64,000 nucleotides of DNA from NCBI GenBank assembly GCA_965238125.1, contig OZ250179.1, positions 248,001-312,000 of the forward strand. Reading direction: 5' to 3'. The DNA comes from UBA6623 sp965238125. Lineage in GTDB: Bacteria; Acidobacteriota; Terriglobia; Bryobacterales; UBA6623. Below are positions 46,278-56,672 of this stretch, piece by piece. Position 1 is the first letter of the stretch. Every line of letters starts with the position of its first letter. The notes beneath the pieces are model-generated. The model made no database searches. It was given only the letters and a program-made list of their open reading frames with translations, and was not told the DNA's origin. The position numbers and the translations under genes are program-made.

Positions 46278-48425
46278 TTAGTTTCCGCCCTCAATCGCGC
46301 CGGCGGCTCGCAGACCTTTGATGTGCTCCTCGACCCGCTCTTGGCTCCGCGCATGGACGAAAAGCTCGTCCACGTAGACGTCGATTTGGACGTGCGCGTG
46401 ATTCTTTCGAATCCACTCCAGTTCAGCGCGGGCCTCGTCGAGCCTGCCCAGCACCCCGAGGGCGTTGGCATATGACAAGCGCGACAGCAAGAAGAGAGGC
46501 TGCGCCTGAATGCTGCCGGCCGCCGCCTCGGCGGCATCCTCGAAGCGCTGTAAAGCGGAATAGGCGAGGGACTTGAAGTAGAGCCAGTAGGGGTAGGAGG
46601 GGTGGTCGCGCGTGTCGGTGAGGAGCCGGTCAAGAATGCGAAGTGCTTCCTGTTGATCTCCCGGGCCGCCGCGCCAAACCAGCGCGACGGAAAGATACCC
46701 CCACGCGACGAGGTTAAAAGGCGCAATCTCGACGGCGCGTCGCAAGGTCGGCACTGATTTTTCGTGCATGCCGGCGTCGTTCCAGACGATGCCGGCGTTC
46801 TCCAGTACTTCCGGGTCACCCGGGGCGAGCTGCGTGGCGCGCTCTACCGCGGCCAGAGCCTTCTCTCGATCGCCGGCCGGGTCCGGGCTCGCTTGCATGA
46901 TGATGCACTGGATCAGATAGAAACCCAAGAACGCATGCGCCGGCGCGTAATCCGGCGCCAGCTCGATCGCCTGTCGCAGCAAATTCGATGCATCGACAGC
47001 GCCTTCCTCGTTGTAGGCCTGGTTCATGAAGTGGTAAGCCTTGCGCACGAGGCCCCAGGCATCCAAACTTTCAGGCGAAGCGATGCCGGCCCGCTCGGCG
47101 GTGGCACGAATCAGCTGGCCTCCGGTCGCTCCCACAATCGCTCCCGCAATATCCTCCTGAACCAAGAAAAGGTTATCGAGCCCGCGGTCGTAGGTACGGG
47201 ACCAGACGAGCTTCTCGTCGACGGCATCGGCCAGCTCCGCGACCACGCGAATGCGGTCGCCCGCCCGCTGAAGGCTCCCCGTGAGCACGTAGCGGACTTG
47301 CAATGCCTCCGCGACGGCGTGGAGATCGGTAGGTTGGTTTTTGAAGCGGAACGTCGCGAGAAGCGGAGCCACGCGTACTCCGGGAACACCGGCCAGCGCA
47401 CTGACGACTTCTGCGGCAATGCCGTCGGCCATATAGGCGTTGTCGGGGTCCGATGAGAGGCTCCGAAACGGCAGCACCGCCAGGGACGTTTGCTCGGCGC
47501 CGCGGCCGGGAGGAGTTCTCCGTCGTGCCCTGACGGGGAGCTTTACCGTCGCATCAGAACTCGATCGCGTCGCCGCCTCGGGTGCATCGAAACCGGATTC
47601 GCCGGACCGGCCAAGGATGCTCCTCAGGTCCGCTATCATCTCAGCGACCGTTGCGTAGCGGCTGTCCTTCTCTTTCGCGAGTGCGCGGTCGATGACGCCC
47701 TGCAATTCGGCGGGCGCGCTGGGCTTGAGCGTAGTAAGGGCGACCGGGTCGTCGTTGGTGATCGAGTACATCCTTGCCAGCTCGTACTCACCGCCGAAAG
47801 GCAGTTGTCCGGTGACCATCTCATAAAGGACCACCCCGAGCGACCAGATGTCGGTTCGGTGATCGAGTGGCCGGCCCAGAGCCTGCTCCGGCGACATGAA
47901 GGCGACCGTGCCCAGCATCATGCCGGTTTTCGTGAGGCGGCTCTCCCCGGTTCTTTGCGCCAAACCGAAGTCCAGGATGCTCACGCGCCGTTTCTCCGTG
48001 ACGATAATGTTGCCGGGTTTGATGTCGCGATGAACGACGCCGCTCTCGTGGGCGGCCTGCAGGCCCTGCGCCGCTTGGATAGCGATGTCAAGAGCTTCCT
48101 CGAGACTCAACTCGCCCTCCGCGATTTTGAGCTGGACTGTGTCGCCCTCGATGTAGGCCGTGGCGATGAAGGTCTCCCCGTCGACCTCATCGACTTCATA
48201 GACGGTGCAGATATTTGGGTGATCCAGCGCCGCGGCGGCCTGCGCCTCACGCATGAAACGGGCTTTTTCTTGTTTGTTGGCGAGCAGGTGGGAGGAGAGG
48301 AATTTCAGAGCAACGATACGCTTGAGTTTGATGTCTTCGGCCTTGTAGACCACTCCCATCCCGCCCTCGCCGAGCTTGGCGAGGATCTTGTAATGGCTGA
48401 TTGTCCCGTCCACCATGACGCCCAA
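46278..48425 (-). CDS. Ser/Thr protein kinase with TolB-like and TPR domains
   Basis: A 715-residue protein. A complete Hanks-type kinase lies at about residues 10-280: glycine loop LGEGGMGVVYKA, Lys in VALKFLSS, catalytic HRDIKPGNIIV, DFGLAQ, MSPEQALGRPLDHRTDIWSLGVVLYEM. Then comes a TolB-like domain at about 315-440 (SLAVLPFRSLSSDPDNAYMADGIAAEVVSALA, YVLTGSLQRAGDRIRVVAELADA), as in adenylate-cyclase and kinase receptors of Acidobacteria. TPR repeats run from about 465 to 700. No membrane helix is seen, so it is probably soluble and signals to unknown substrates. It ends 60 bases from the broken cytochrome gene on the opposite strand. Confidence 0.93.
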   Translation of the reverse strand: MGVMVDGTISHYKILAKLGEGGMGVVYKAEDIKLKRIVALKFLSSHLLANKQEKARFMREAQAAAALDHPNICTVYEVDEVDGETFIATAYIEGDTVQLKIAEGELSLEEALDIAIQAAQGLQAAHESGVVHRDIKPGNIIVTEKRRVSILDFGLAQRTGESRLTKTGMMLGTVAFMSPEQALGRPLDHRTDIWSLGVVLYEMVTGQLPFGGEYELARMYSITNDDPVALTTLKPSAPAELQGVIDRALAKEKDSRYATVAEMIADLRSILGRSGESGFDAPEAATRSSSDATVKLPVRARRRTPPGRGAEQTSLAVLPFRSLSSDPDNAYMADGIAAEVVSALAGVPGVRVAPLLATFRFKNQPTDLHAVAEALQVRYVLTGSLQRAGDRIRVVAELADAVDEKLVWSRTYDRGLDNLFLVQEDIAGAIVGATGGQLIRATAERAGIASPESLDAWGLVRKAYHFMNQAYNEEGAVDASNLLRQAIELAPDYAPAHAFLGFYLIQCIIMQASPDPAGDREKALAAVERATQLAPGDPEVLENAGIVWNDAGMHEKSVPTLRRAVEIAPFNLVAWGYLSVALVWRGGPGDQQEALRILDRLLTDTRDHPSYPYWLYFKSLAYSALQRFEDAAEAAAGSIQAQPLFLLSRLSYANALGVLGRLDEARAELEWIRKNHAHVQIDVYVDELFVHARSQERVEEHIKGLRAAGAIEGGN

Positions 48426-48645
48426 TTATACCGTTGCCTGATTTCCGGCGGTCAGGGTGCCCGGCGAGCAGGATGAAGCTCTCGGGCCGCTCCGCGCTCG
48501 CGGGGAACGCCCGCGGATTGGCCACGGGGCAGTCTAGGCGGCCTGCCGCCTGGGTTACTCCGGGAAACATTTCGTTCTGTTTGTGCCCGTACAGGCGGTG
48601 GCTCCCCCTTTCGGTCAAGCAGAGAAACGGCACCCGAAATGCCTC

Positions 48646-49071
48646 CTACTCTTGGCCGAGGAATCCGCCCGGCGCGCTCCGCGCTCCGCACAAACCCGAC
48701 GCCAGGATATGCCGCATGTCCCCGTCCTTGGCGAGCAAGAACACCCCGGCCTCCTCCGCCAACCGCGCGATGAGGCAATCAATCGTCGAGCGCACGGAGA
48801 CGCCTCGCCGGCGGAGGTTCCGATATAGCGCGGCGGCGGCGAGATAGCTGTCGGGTTCCGCGGGCGTCAGACACTTCATGTCTCGAAAAAACGATTCCAA
48901 ACTCTCGAGCGAACCGCGATTACGGATACCCTGGAAAAACTCGGCGATCACAACGCCGCAGGTAACTATATCCACCTCATCCTCTATGAGGCCGGCGAGC
49001 ACCTCAGCTTCGGGACTAGGGTGACCGTTGAAGAAGTCCACCCAAACCGACGTGTCGACCAGAACCCTCAT
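48646..49071 (-). CDS. vapC: VapC-type PIN-domain toxin
   Basis: About 141 residues from the ATG at 49071, which overlaps the antitoxin stop by four bases (ATGA). PIN-domain acidic residues are in place: Asp in MRVLVDTSVWVDFF, Glu in VVIAEFFQG, and Asp residues in STIDCLIARLAEE and LAKDGDMRHI. VapC toxins are ribonucleases that cleave tRNA or rRNA and are held inactive by VapB. The C-terminus (CGARSAPGGFLGQE) is slightly longer than usual. Confidence 0.92.
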   Translation of the reverse strand: MRVLVDTSVWVDFFNGHPSPEAEVLAGLIEDEVDIVTCGVVIAEFFQGIRNRGSLESLESFFRDMKCLTPAEPDSYLAAAALYRNLRRRGVSVRSTIDCLIARLAEEAGVFLLAKDGDMRHILASGLCGARSAPGGFLGQE

Positions 49072-49262
49072 TGGCGTTTTCGTAGGGCGTCGATGTCGCC
49101 TTCCCACGCCACCTTGCCGCGCAACTGCAAGAGTTTCTTCCGACGTCGAGTCTGCGCGAACTGGCGGAGAGCTTGGTTGATAACCTCCGTCTTCGTTCGG
49201 CCTTCGGAATGCTCCATCGCGGAAGCCAACGCTTGGTCATCAATGTTAAGTGTTGTTCGCAC
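49068..49262 (-). CDS. vapB: VapB-type antitoxin
   Basis: A 64-residue protein beginning MRTTLNIDDQALASAMEHSE, a ribbon-helix-helix DNA-binding N-terminus with TKTEVINQALRQF as the second helix. The basic C-terminal tail should bind the toxin. The stop overlaps the toxin start, so the two are translated together. The family normally represses its own promoter, which would lie just upstream of 49262; no clear operator palindrome was identified. Confidence 0.9.
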   Translation of the reverse strand: MRTTLNIDDQALASAMEHSEGRTKTEVINQALRQFAQTRRRKKLLQLRGKVAWEGDIDALRKRQ

Positions 49263-49391
49263 GATCTGCTCTCCTATGCATATGATACATCACTTGGATC
49301 TGCATCGGTATTCAGGGCTTGTTGATTATACGATTGCGCCCGGATGAGCACGACAGCAACCGTAACGAAAGTAATGACGGCCGGTCGCCGT

Positions 49392-51329
49392 TCACCAAAT
49401 GTAGTCCTTCGCCAGCTCGCGGGTGTCGTGGCCGTCGAGCAGATGCATGACGCGGATTTTCTTCAAGGCCACCGGCGAGAGCTGCCCGGCCGGGATGTAG
49501 AGGATTTGCCGACCCAACCGCCCGGCGATGCTCTTGAACGTCGAGCGCGGCGGCTTGGGGGCGACGTAGACAACAAGCTTCTCGAGTGAATAATCGATCG
49601 CGGCGAGCAAGAGCCGTTCAGGCTTCGTGCGGGCGAAAGAGTAGTCGAGATCGGTCCACACGTCCATGAGGCGTTGCGAGGGCAGGGTCAGCAGCAAGCC
49701 GCCGTACTCGGCGCGACCGATACCGGGGCCGACCGTGTTTTCGTACGGGTCGGTGGCGTAGAACGCCATGTCCGACTCGTTTTGGTGCTCGCCGAGCCAG
49801 GTCAGGCAATAGGGATAACGGTTGTCGCGGTCTTCATCAAAGATGATCACAACCGCGCCGACTTCCCCCGACACGCGTTGCTGTCGACGCACGTAGATCT
49901 TCTTCTCGTGCCAATTGCGCAAGGTCTCGCGCAGGTCGATGCCGTCGAGCATCGAGGTTTGGAAAGGCTCGGAGTAGGTTCGCTCTTCCGAGAGAATGCT
50001 CTTGCCTTTCTTCTTGAGAAAGACGCCGTAGTTTTCGATGACCAGGTCTTCGGGCGGATAGGAGCAGACGCCCTGTCCCTGCCATTGCCGCTGCCACTCG
50101 CCGGGGAAGCGCTCTTTCTTGCGGTCCTTGAGTCCGAGCGGTCGGCGCCGGCCCTTCTTGCGGGGACGGCGCGGCCGCAGGCGAATCAAGCGCGTGTTGA
50201 GCCACATCTGCTCGCCGGAAACATTCGCGGTCGCCAGGTCGGACTCGACCTTCTGGGCCGGGAAGGCCCCGGCCATCTCCCACATCTCCCAGGCGAAGTT
50301 GTCGTCGACGACCGAACGCGCCGCCACGCTTAGCTCGAACAACCCGCCGAGCAATTGATTCGACACCAGCGCCAGATTGCGCGAATAGCGAGCCCACAGA
50401 CGACGCTGCCAATGGCTGATTTCCTCACCGGTGTTCTTCGCGTATTGGCGTTCCGATTCGGCGAAGAGCCGAAAATGCAGTTTGCGGCGGTCGAGCGGCT
50501 CTTGGGCCGCTCGCGCTATGGCGGCCTCGCGGGGATCGACGTGGGGCGCGCCGACCACGGAAAATCCGCCGCGGGCGGCGCGGGTTTCGACCTCGGCCGG
50601 AGCCGGCGGCGGCGCGCCCCGGCGACGCGCTTCATAGACGGCCCCGAGAAAAGGCATGTCGGTCAGCACCTCGGCCAGGCATTCCGGATGCAAGTTCAAC
50701 AAGCGAACGCCCCGCCTCGTCGCCTTACGGAGCGGCCGGGTCCGGGGCGTTTCCATGGCCTGCAGCAACGGGTCCAGCAAGTTCAGCGAGACCACCACGA
50801 AAACGGAGGCTTCCGGGTCGAGGCTCCGCAGCTTCCACGCCAGCCCCTCGGCGTGCACCGCCAACTCGGAGTTTCGAGCACGCGGGTTAACGCGATACGC
50901 CCCGACGTACTTTTCGAGCCCCAGTTGCTCGACGGCGTAGGGGTGGGGGTAGGATTCATCTACGTGCGGCCGGTCGCCGATGTCGGGATCAAGAAACTCG
51001 GTTTCCGCGCCGATTTCCTTCGCCGTACGAAGCGCCTCGACAAATGGGTCGGTCACCTCGACGGGAAGATAGACGGCTCGGTCGGCTTGGTCGTGTTCGG
51101 ACCGCTTGGACCCCTCGTCGTCGTAGATAATGACCGAGAGTTCCGGCAGCCGATCGACCGCGCGACGGTAGACCTCCGACAGCGTGACGGGCAGCTCGAC
51201 GGCGACGATGGCGGGCTTTTCGCGAAGCAGTTCCTCGCGCAAGCGTTGGGCGAATTCCATACGCATGGGAACCACCGGAAAATAGTGGATCCGGCCGCGT
51301 CGCAAACCGCTGTCAGGATCGCGGAGCAT
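49392..51329 (-). CDS. uncharacterised MoxR-associated protein, TraB-like N-terminus
   Basis: A 645-residue protein starting at the ATG 51329-51327, whose A is shared with the stop of the MoxR gene (TGATG), so translation is coupled. I do not recognise a named family. The N-terminal 240 residues recall TraB/PrgY-like domains: PVVPMRMEFAQRLREELL, then KPAIVAVELPVTLSEVYRRA with a conserved-looking Glu45, and later ARNSELAVHAEGLAWKLR. The middle is basic (RPRRPRKKGRRR near residue 410). The C-terminal half has mixed strands and helices (KIYVRRQQRVSGEVGAVVII, TLPSQRLMDVWTDLDYSF). No signal peptide or membrane helix is seen. A longer frame to 52091 is antisense-phase reading of the MoxR gene and is rejected. 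Confidence 0.78.
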   Translation of the reverse strand: MLRDPDSGLRRGRIHYFPVVPMRMEFAQRLREELLREKPAIVAVELPVTLSEVYRRAVDRLPELSVIIYDDEGSKRSEHDQADRAVYLPVEVTDPFVEALRTAKEIGAETEFLDPDIGDRPHVDESYPHPYAVEQLGLEKYVGAYRVNPRARNSELAVHAEGLAWKLRSLDPEASVFVVVSLNLLDPLLQAMETPRTRPLRKATRRGVRLLNLHPECLAEVLTDMPFLGAVYEARRRGAPPPAPAEVETRAARGGFSVVGAPHVDPREAAIARAAQEPLDRRKLHFRLFAESERQYAKNTGEEISHWQRRLWARYSRNLALVSNQLLGGLFELSVAARSVVDDNFAWEMWEMAGAFPAQKVESDLATANVSGEQMWLNTRLIRLRPRRPRKKGRRRPLGLKDRKKERFPGEWQRQWQGQGVCSYPPEDLVIENYGVFLKKKGKSILSEERTYSEPFQTSMLDGIDLRETLRNWHEKKIYVRRQQRVSGEVGAVVIIFDEDRDNRYPYCLTWLGEHQNESDMAFYATDPYENTVGPGIGRAEYGGLLLTLPSQRLMDVWTDLDYSFARTKPERLLLAAIDYSLEKLVVYVAPKPPRSTFKSIAGRLGRQILYIPAGQLSPVALKKIRVMHLLDGHDTRELAKDYIW

Positions 51330-52171
51330 CAGGATTGCGGGACATAGCACAGCGCCTCGCGCCCCAGCGTCTGCACGATCGCGGTGTAGAGCACCTTGCC
51401 GGTGTCGCGGGGCGAGTCGCCCTCGGCCAATTTGAGTCCGAAGCGGGCGATATTGATGCCGTCGCGGGCGGTGTAGCGCTCGTCGGCCGCGTGCGCCGAT
51501 TGCAGGAAATCGGTGACGTAGTTGAGCACTTCGTCGTCGGCGAAGGGCAGGTTTTCTTTGAGAATGGCGAGCTCTTCGTCGTGCTCGGGAAAGTCGATCA
51601 TGATCTGCGGTTGCAGCCTGGAGTGAATATATTCGGGCAACTCGAAGGTCGAGGCGTCGTCGTTCATCGTCACCACCATGCGGAAATCGCGGTGGGCGTG
51701 AATCTTGACGCCCGCGATGATGGATTCCACATAGCGGCGGTTGTCGAGCAGCGGGGCGAGCGACGCCCAGCTTTTCTCGCTCATGCGGTTGCCTTCGTCG
51801 AGAATTACCACGCCGCCGCGGATCATCGCCGTGACCAGCGGCGAAGCCACGTAGCGCAACTGTCCCTCGCCCTCGATCACGGGCGTGACGAGCAGGTCTT
51901 CGGGGCGCGTGTCGAGCGTAGCTTGGGTGATGTAGACTTCCCGCCCGAGCTTTTGCGCGCCGGCATAGGCAAGGGTAGTCTTGCCGACCCCGGGTTTGCC
52001 GAGCAGACGCGGCGTCATCGGCATGTCGTGTTCGTGGATCGTCAGCCAAGCGGCCAGCAACTGGCGCATCAACTCGTCCTGGCCGACCCACTTGATCGAC
52101 AGTTCATCCGGGTGGGCCAGGTGGAGCTTAACGCCCTCGATGACAACGGTCCGGCTGTAGGGAGCCTTCAT
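51329..52171 (-). CDS. MoxR-type AAA+ ATPase
   Basis: A 280-residue AAA+ ATPase. Walker A GKPGVGKTT at residues 58-66, Walker B VVILDEGN at 121-128, sensor-1 Asn170 in VVTMNDD, and an arginine finger in HSRLQP (Arg185) are all present. It fits the MoxR/AAA_5 group, which remodels partner proteins, often with VWA-domain proteins. No VWA protein is next to it; instead the next gene, translationally coupled, encodes a large protein of unknown family. The two are therefore presumed to act together. The family is shorter than usual by a few dozen residues at the C-terminal lid. Confidence 0.9.
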   Translation of the reverse strand: MKAPYSRTVVIEGVKLHLAHPDELSIKWVGQDELMRQLLAAWLTIHEHDMPMTPRLLGKPGVGKTTLAYAGAQKLGREVYITQATLDTRPEDLLVTPVIEGEGQLRYVASPLVTAMIRGGVVILDEGNRMSEKSWASLAPLLDNRRYVESIIAGVKIHAHRDFRMVVTMNDDASTFELPEYIHSRLQPQIMIDFPEHDEELAILKENLPFADDEVLNYVTDFLQSAHAADERYTARDGINIARFGLKLAEGDSPRDTGKVLYTAIVQTLGREALCYVPQS

Positions 52172-52310
52172 GCTGTCATTCTAGCGTGGCATAGCAAATC
52201 CGAAAGGAAGAGCCTGGGATTCCGGATTGCCGGGGTATTGTGGGGCCAGTCAAAAATCCGGGGGACTATACTGACAAACTGCGGACCAGCCGAAGTCGAA
52301 GATCGCACAT

Positions 52311-52507
52311 CTAGCCCGCTTTTCTCACCGCGTGGCGAGGCAAGTGCATGAAAGGTCCGTCAGTACGAGGCGCGCGCCGCTTGACGCCCATTTCTTAAGC
52401 AAAGAGGCGTACTTGAACAGAACGGTGAGCACGGCGAGCAAGCGCAACGAAGTAATGGCGGGCCTATCGTGTGCTTTGCTCGTCAGGCGGTGAGAAATGC
52501 GGGCTAG
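52311..52507 (-). mobile_element. miniature inverted-repeat element (MITE), copy 2
   Basis: 197 bases, inverted relative to copy 1 at 7745-7929. The ends are CTAGCCCGCTTTTCTCACCGC and the complement of CTAGCCCGCATTTCTCACCGC. The only large difference from copy 1 is a block of about 12 extra bases in the middle. It lies in the 450-base region between the MoxR gene and the second TonB receptor gene; nothing else is seen in that region. Confidence 0.8.
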
Positions 52508-55006
52508 GGCTTGGGCTAGGGCGGCGGCCCGTCGATTCATCGAGCAGATTGGCCGCAAAGGCGAGGCCGGCATGTCCACGCCGGCTCATTGTTTTGAGTA
52601 GTCAGTTATCAAGAAGTTGTCGAATGGCCCCCCCGTTCTTGTTGCGGGCGGCGTTGCTGCTGGGTGTTGCAGCGTATACCGCTCCCGCGCAGCAGCTCAC
52701 CGGCAGCATCGAAGGCAGCGTGACCGATGCGCTCGGCGCGGCGGTTCCCGAAGCTTCCATTAGCGCCCGCCACGACGAAACGAATACGATCTACCAGGCC
52801 AAGACCGGCGTAAGCGGGCAATTCCGGATCCCCAACGCCCGGTTGGGGTCCTACACGATGCGCACCGAGGCTGACGGCTTCAAGCGCTCGGTGGTGACCG
52901 GCGTGCTCGTCGAGGTCGGCGGAGCTGCCGGGCTTCGCATCTCGCTCGAGGTCGGCGAAGTGCGTTTCGAGGTCACCGTCACCGCCGACGCCGTCCAAGC
53001 CGTCATTAACTCACTCGACGCCGAACTCAGCACAACCGTCGACAACCGCCGCGTACTCGAGCTGCCCCTCAACGGGCGCAACGCTGCGGAGCTGGCGATG
53101 CAGCAGGCTGGCGTCTACTATGAACGCGCGCCCGACGGGCAAGGCGACAAGTTTTTCATCCACGGACAACGCCACCGCTCGATTCAGATTTCGCTCGACG
53201 GCATCGACACCCAGGACAACTACATCAAAGCCTCGTCGATCATGATCGACCAGCCGCTGCTGGCGCTGGCGGCCGAAAACGTGCAGGAGTTCAAGGTCGT
53301 CACCGGCATTGCTTCGGCCGAATACAGCCGTGGCGGGGCGTCGATCAGCGCCGTCACGCGCTCGGGCGGCAACGAGTTTCACGGGTCGCTGTTTGCCTTC
53401 AACCGCAATGACGTTTTCAGCGCCAACGACTTTTTCAACAACAGCTCCGGGGTCGAGACTCCGCGGCTCAACCGCAACCAGTTCGGGGGGCGCATCGGCG
53501 GGCCGATTCGGAAGGACCGCACTTTCTTCTACCTCGGGTACCAACAAACCCGCCAGGTGAGGGGAGTATCGGTGAACCGCACCGTCTACACGGCCGCCGC
53601 GCGACAAGGGGTCTTCCGCTATCTCGACGGGCTTCAAAATACGCCGGCGAACGTCGCCGCGAACCCCGGCTCGGTTCACAGCGTGGACCTTTTGGGTTGC
53701 GGCCCGAGCGTCGCCGCCGCGCTGGAGCGTGATTGCGTGGATCAGCGTTTCAGCGGGGCCGATCCGACTTCGCTCGACCCTTTTATTACGGGCACCGTCT
53801 TCGGCGTGATGCCGTTGCCGAATAACGTCGACGCAGGCGACGGGTTGAACACCGGCGGATTCCGATTTAATGCCGGCTCCTCCCTGGTCGAACACCTACC
53901 GAGCGCTCGTTTTGATCACCGGTTCAACGACCGGCACAGCTTCTACGCCACGGCGAACTACGTCGACCGCGATATCGACGGCGATTTCATCAACAACCGC
54001 CTTCCCGTCTACCCCGGCCTGGAAGCGATCGGCAGCCGCGTGACGCATTCCAAAGGATTCTCCGCCGCGCTCACCTCGACTTTCACGCCGACGCTCGTCA
54101 ACGAAGCACGCTTCGGCTTCCTCGGCGGCGAAAACGCTTTCTTGATCAATCAGCCTTTCGGGACGCCTTTTACGCTTGATCTCAACACGATTCGCGATCC
54201 CTATGAATGGGACGACAATGACGACGTTCGCGACAACCGGACGCTGCATCTGCGCAACGTGACGAGTTGGATTCGCGGCAAGCATCATGTGAAGTACGGC
54301 GTTGAGTGGCGACAGCGCTTTGTTGATCGCTACGACTTCGACCGCGTCAACCCTTTCGGAGCGATCGGTTTTGACGACAACGATACGCCGGATGCGTTCT
54401 CATCGGGCGATCTGAATAGGCTGAGCGGGGCGGGGAGCCTGAACTCCGCCAATGCCGAGCTGGCCCGCGACATGATCAACAATCTCACAGGCTTTGTCGG
54501 CGAGGTCTTTTCGAACTACAACGTCTCGAGCCTCGACTCGGGCTTTGTTCCGCTGTTTCCCGAAAGGCGATCGTTCAAGAATCACGAGTTCGATTGGTTT
54601 GTCAACGACCGCTGGTACCTGCGCCCGGACTTGACGCTGAATGTGGGTTTGCGATGGGAGTACGCCACCGTGCCGTATGAGGTCAACGGGTTGGCATTGG
54701 CGCCGGAGGGCGGTTTGGACGCGGTCTTCGGGGTGTCGGGCCGCTCGGGATTTTTCAACCCGGGAACTTTCGCCGGCACGGGCTGTGACTCGTTGAACGG
54801 GCTTCCGCGAGCCAAGACAACCGCCAACGCCGTGGGGCTGATTCGAGACTGCGCGACGCGCTACTTCCCGGCGACATCGAGCAACGGCCGACCGCTCTGG
54901 AACGACGACCTCAACAACTTCGCCCCGGTGGTCAGCATCGCCTGGGACCCGTTCGGCGACGGCAAGACGTCGCTGCGCTCGGGTTTTCGGATTAGCTACA
55001 TCCAAG

Positions 55007-56672
55007 CCAGGATTTCCATTTTGGCCCTGGCACGGTCACAGGATACACCCCCGCTGCGCCGAATACCACGTCTTTTCGCGCTGAACCCTGCACATCACCT
55101 CCGCCGGTAGGCGCCAGGGCTCGTCCGTCCGCTCACAGACGTTGATTGAGCGGACTGAACGGCGCTCCGGCCGACACTGCTCCCTGCGAAACCTTTTTGG
55201 AGCCAAAAACTGTTGATCCTCGCCCGGGCAACGCTACCCACCCGGCACAGGCAGCGCCCAGATCCTATGCAGCATGTCACCGAACAGCCGCCGGTTCAGA
55301 TGCCCCTCCGCCAGCAGCAACCAGTAGTAGCGAGCATGCTTGACCAGCCGACCGCCGGTCTTCATCAACCTGTGTTGCAAACTCGTTAGCGACCAGCTTT
55401 TGATTCGCTGCGGCAGCCCTAGCCGCCGCCACAGGTTGCCCAGGTTGTAGGCCAGCACGCTGAGTTGCAGCCGTACCTCGTTGGCTCGGAAGCGGTGACA
55501 CGACAAGCGGGTCCAGTGCGTGGCCTGTTTGCCTTCTTTGATCCACTGCTCCGCCGTGCCGCGCTTGTTGTAGAACCGCACGACCGAGCGGCTCGGCAAG
55601 CTCATGCTCGTCACGACAAATCCGACGCGCGGGAATAGTTCGCCCTGGTGATGCTCGACCTTGGCGACAACTCGCCTTGCCTTCGACCAGCTCTCGGCCT
55701 GATAGCGAAAACTCTTGTAGCGCACTAGGGGCTTGGCGTTCGGCCTGCCCGGTGGCCGAAACAGGATGTCCTCGATCTCCAGCTTCAGGCTCTTGTTCGC
55801 CGGGATGCGAATCACGTAGTCCACGCCGCGCTCCTCCATCGCCTCGTAGATCTCGGGCTTGGCGAAGGCGGCGTCGGCGCGGAACGTCACCTGTTTGCCC
55901 TCCGCCTGTTGTCGTTCGATCTCCGGCAGTAGCAGCTCGTCCCAGTCCTCGGCGCTGTGCACGTTGCCGGGACGCAGCTTCGCGCCTAGGCAGTCGCCGT
56001 GCTGGTTGAACAGCAACAGCGGGTGATAGCAGAGGGACTCAAAATGGCCGTTGTAGACACTGCCTTCCTGTTGGCCGTGGACGGGGCTCTCCGTGGAGTC
56101 CATGTCGAGCACCACGCGGTCTGAACCGTCGGGAGCTTCGGCTTGCGCGACCAGCTCCCGGTTCACTGCCATCAGCCCCAGCAAGTTCTCTTCGCTCGCC
56201 AGCATCTCCGTCTCGAAGCCATGCAGCGTCGAGGTCAAGGCTGCTCCGCGATCCCAGTTCCTCTTCGAGCCGATCAAGCGAAAGGTCGGATCGGCGGATA
56301 CTCGAACGGCGTCATTGAGGTCCTCGTAGCCAGCGAGTCGGCTGTAGACCGACTGCCGCAGCAGATCGGCCAGCGCGAACTTCTTGTTCAAGCCTTGTCG
56401 CGAGTCGCTGAGATGCTCGTCGATCAGCTGGCCGAGTCCGAGTCGTTCATCCAGTTCGCGAACGAGAATCAGACCGCCATCCGAGGTGACTCGCGATCCT
56501 TGGAAATCGACTTTGAGAAATCCATTGAACGTGAGCTGAAACGGCTTGTTTTCTTTTTCACCCATCGGGTGTTGACCTCCATGGCGTCCTTATCGGGCTC
56601 TAGCCCCTATCAATAAAGACGCTGAAGGTCGCTGGATGGTCTGAAGCTCATACATCAAATTGAAAATGCGGG
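55007..56672 (-). mobile_element. IS1380-family element, copy 3
   Basis: 1,666 bases with an intact target duplication CCAAG at 55002-55006 and 56673-56677. The left end reads CCAGGATTTCCATTTT and the right end is the complement of CCCGCATTTTCAATTT. It is nearly identical to copy 1 in both the transposase and non-coding ends, so the two are recent. It interrupts a TonB receptor gene. Confidence 0.95.
55234..56565 (-). CDS. IS1380-family transposase (copy 3)
   Basis: A 443-residue transposase that differs from copy 1 at four positions: Gln for Lys46, Ala for Pro64, Val for Ala in EGSAYNG, and Lys for Glu in KSLELEIED. All catalytic motifs are intact (VVLDMDSTESP, FRADAAFAKPEI, GTAEQWIKEGKQA). 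Confidence 0.95.
   Translation of the reverse strand: MGEKENKPFQLTFNGFLKVDFQGSRVTSDGGLILVRELDERLGLGQLIDEHLSDSRQGLNKKFALADLLRQSVYSRLAGYEDLNDAVRVSADPTFRLIGSKRNWDRGAALTSTLHGFETEMLASEENLLGLMAVNRELVAQAEAPDGSDRVVLDMDSTESPVHGQQEGSVYNGHFESLCYHPLLLFNQHGDCLGAKLRPGNVHSAEDWDELLLPEIERQQAEGKQVTFRADAAFAKPEIYEAMEERGVDYVIRIPANKSLKLEIEDILFRPPGRPNAKPLVRYKSFRYQAESWSKARRVVAKVEHHQGELFPRVGFVVTSMSLPSRSVVRFYNKRGTAEQWIKEGKQATHWTRLSCHRFRANEVRLQLSVLAYNLGNLWRRLGLPQRIKSWSLTSLQHRLMKTGGRLVKHARYYWLLLAEGHLNRRLFGDMLHRIWALPVPGG

Noticed and set aside
51330..52091. Extension of the MoxR-associated protein upstream to 52091
   Set aside because: This part is an alternative frame of the MoxR gene, Arg-rich and without similarity; the overlapping TGATG start is far better.
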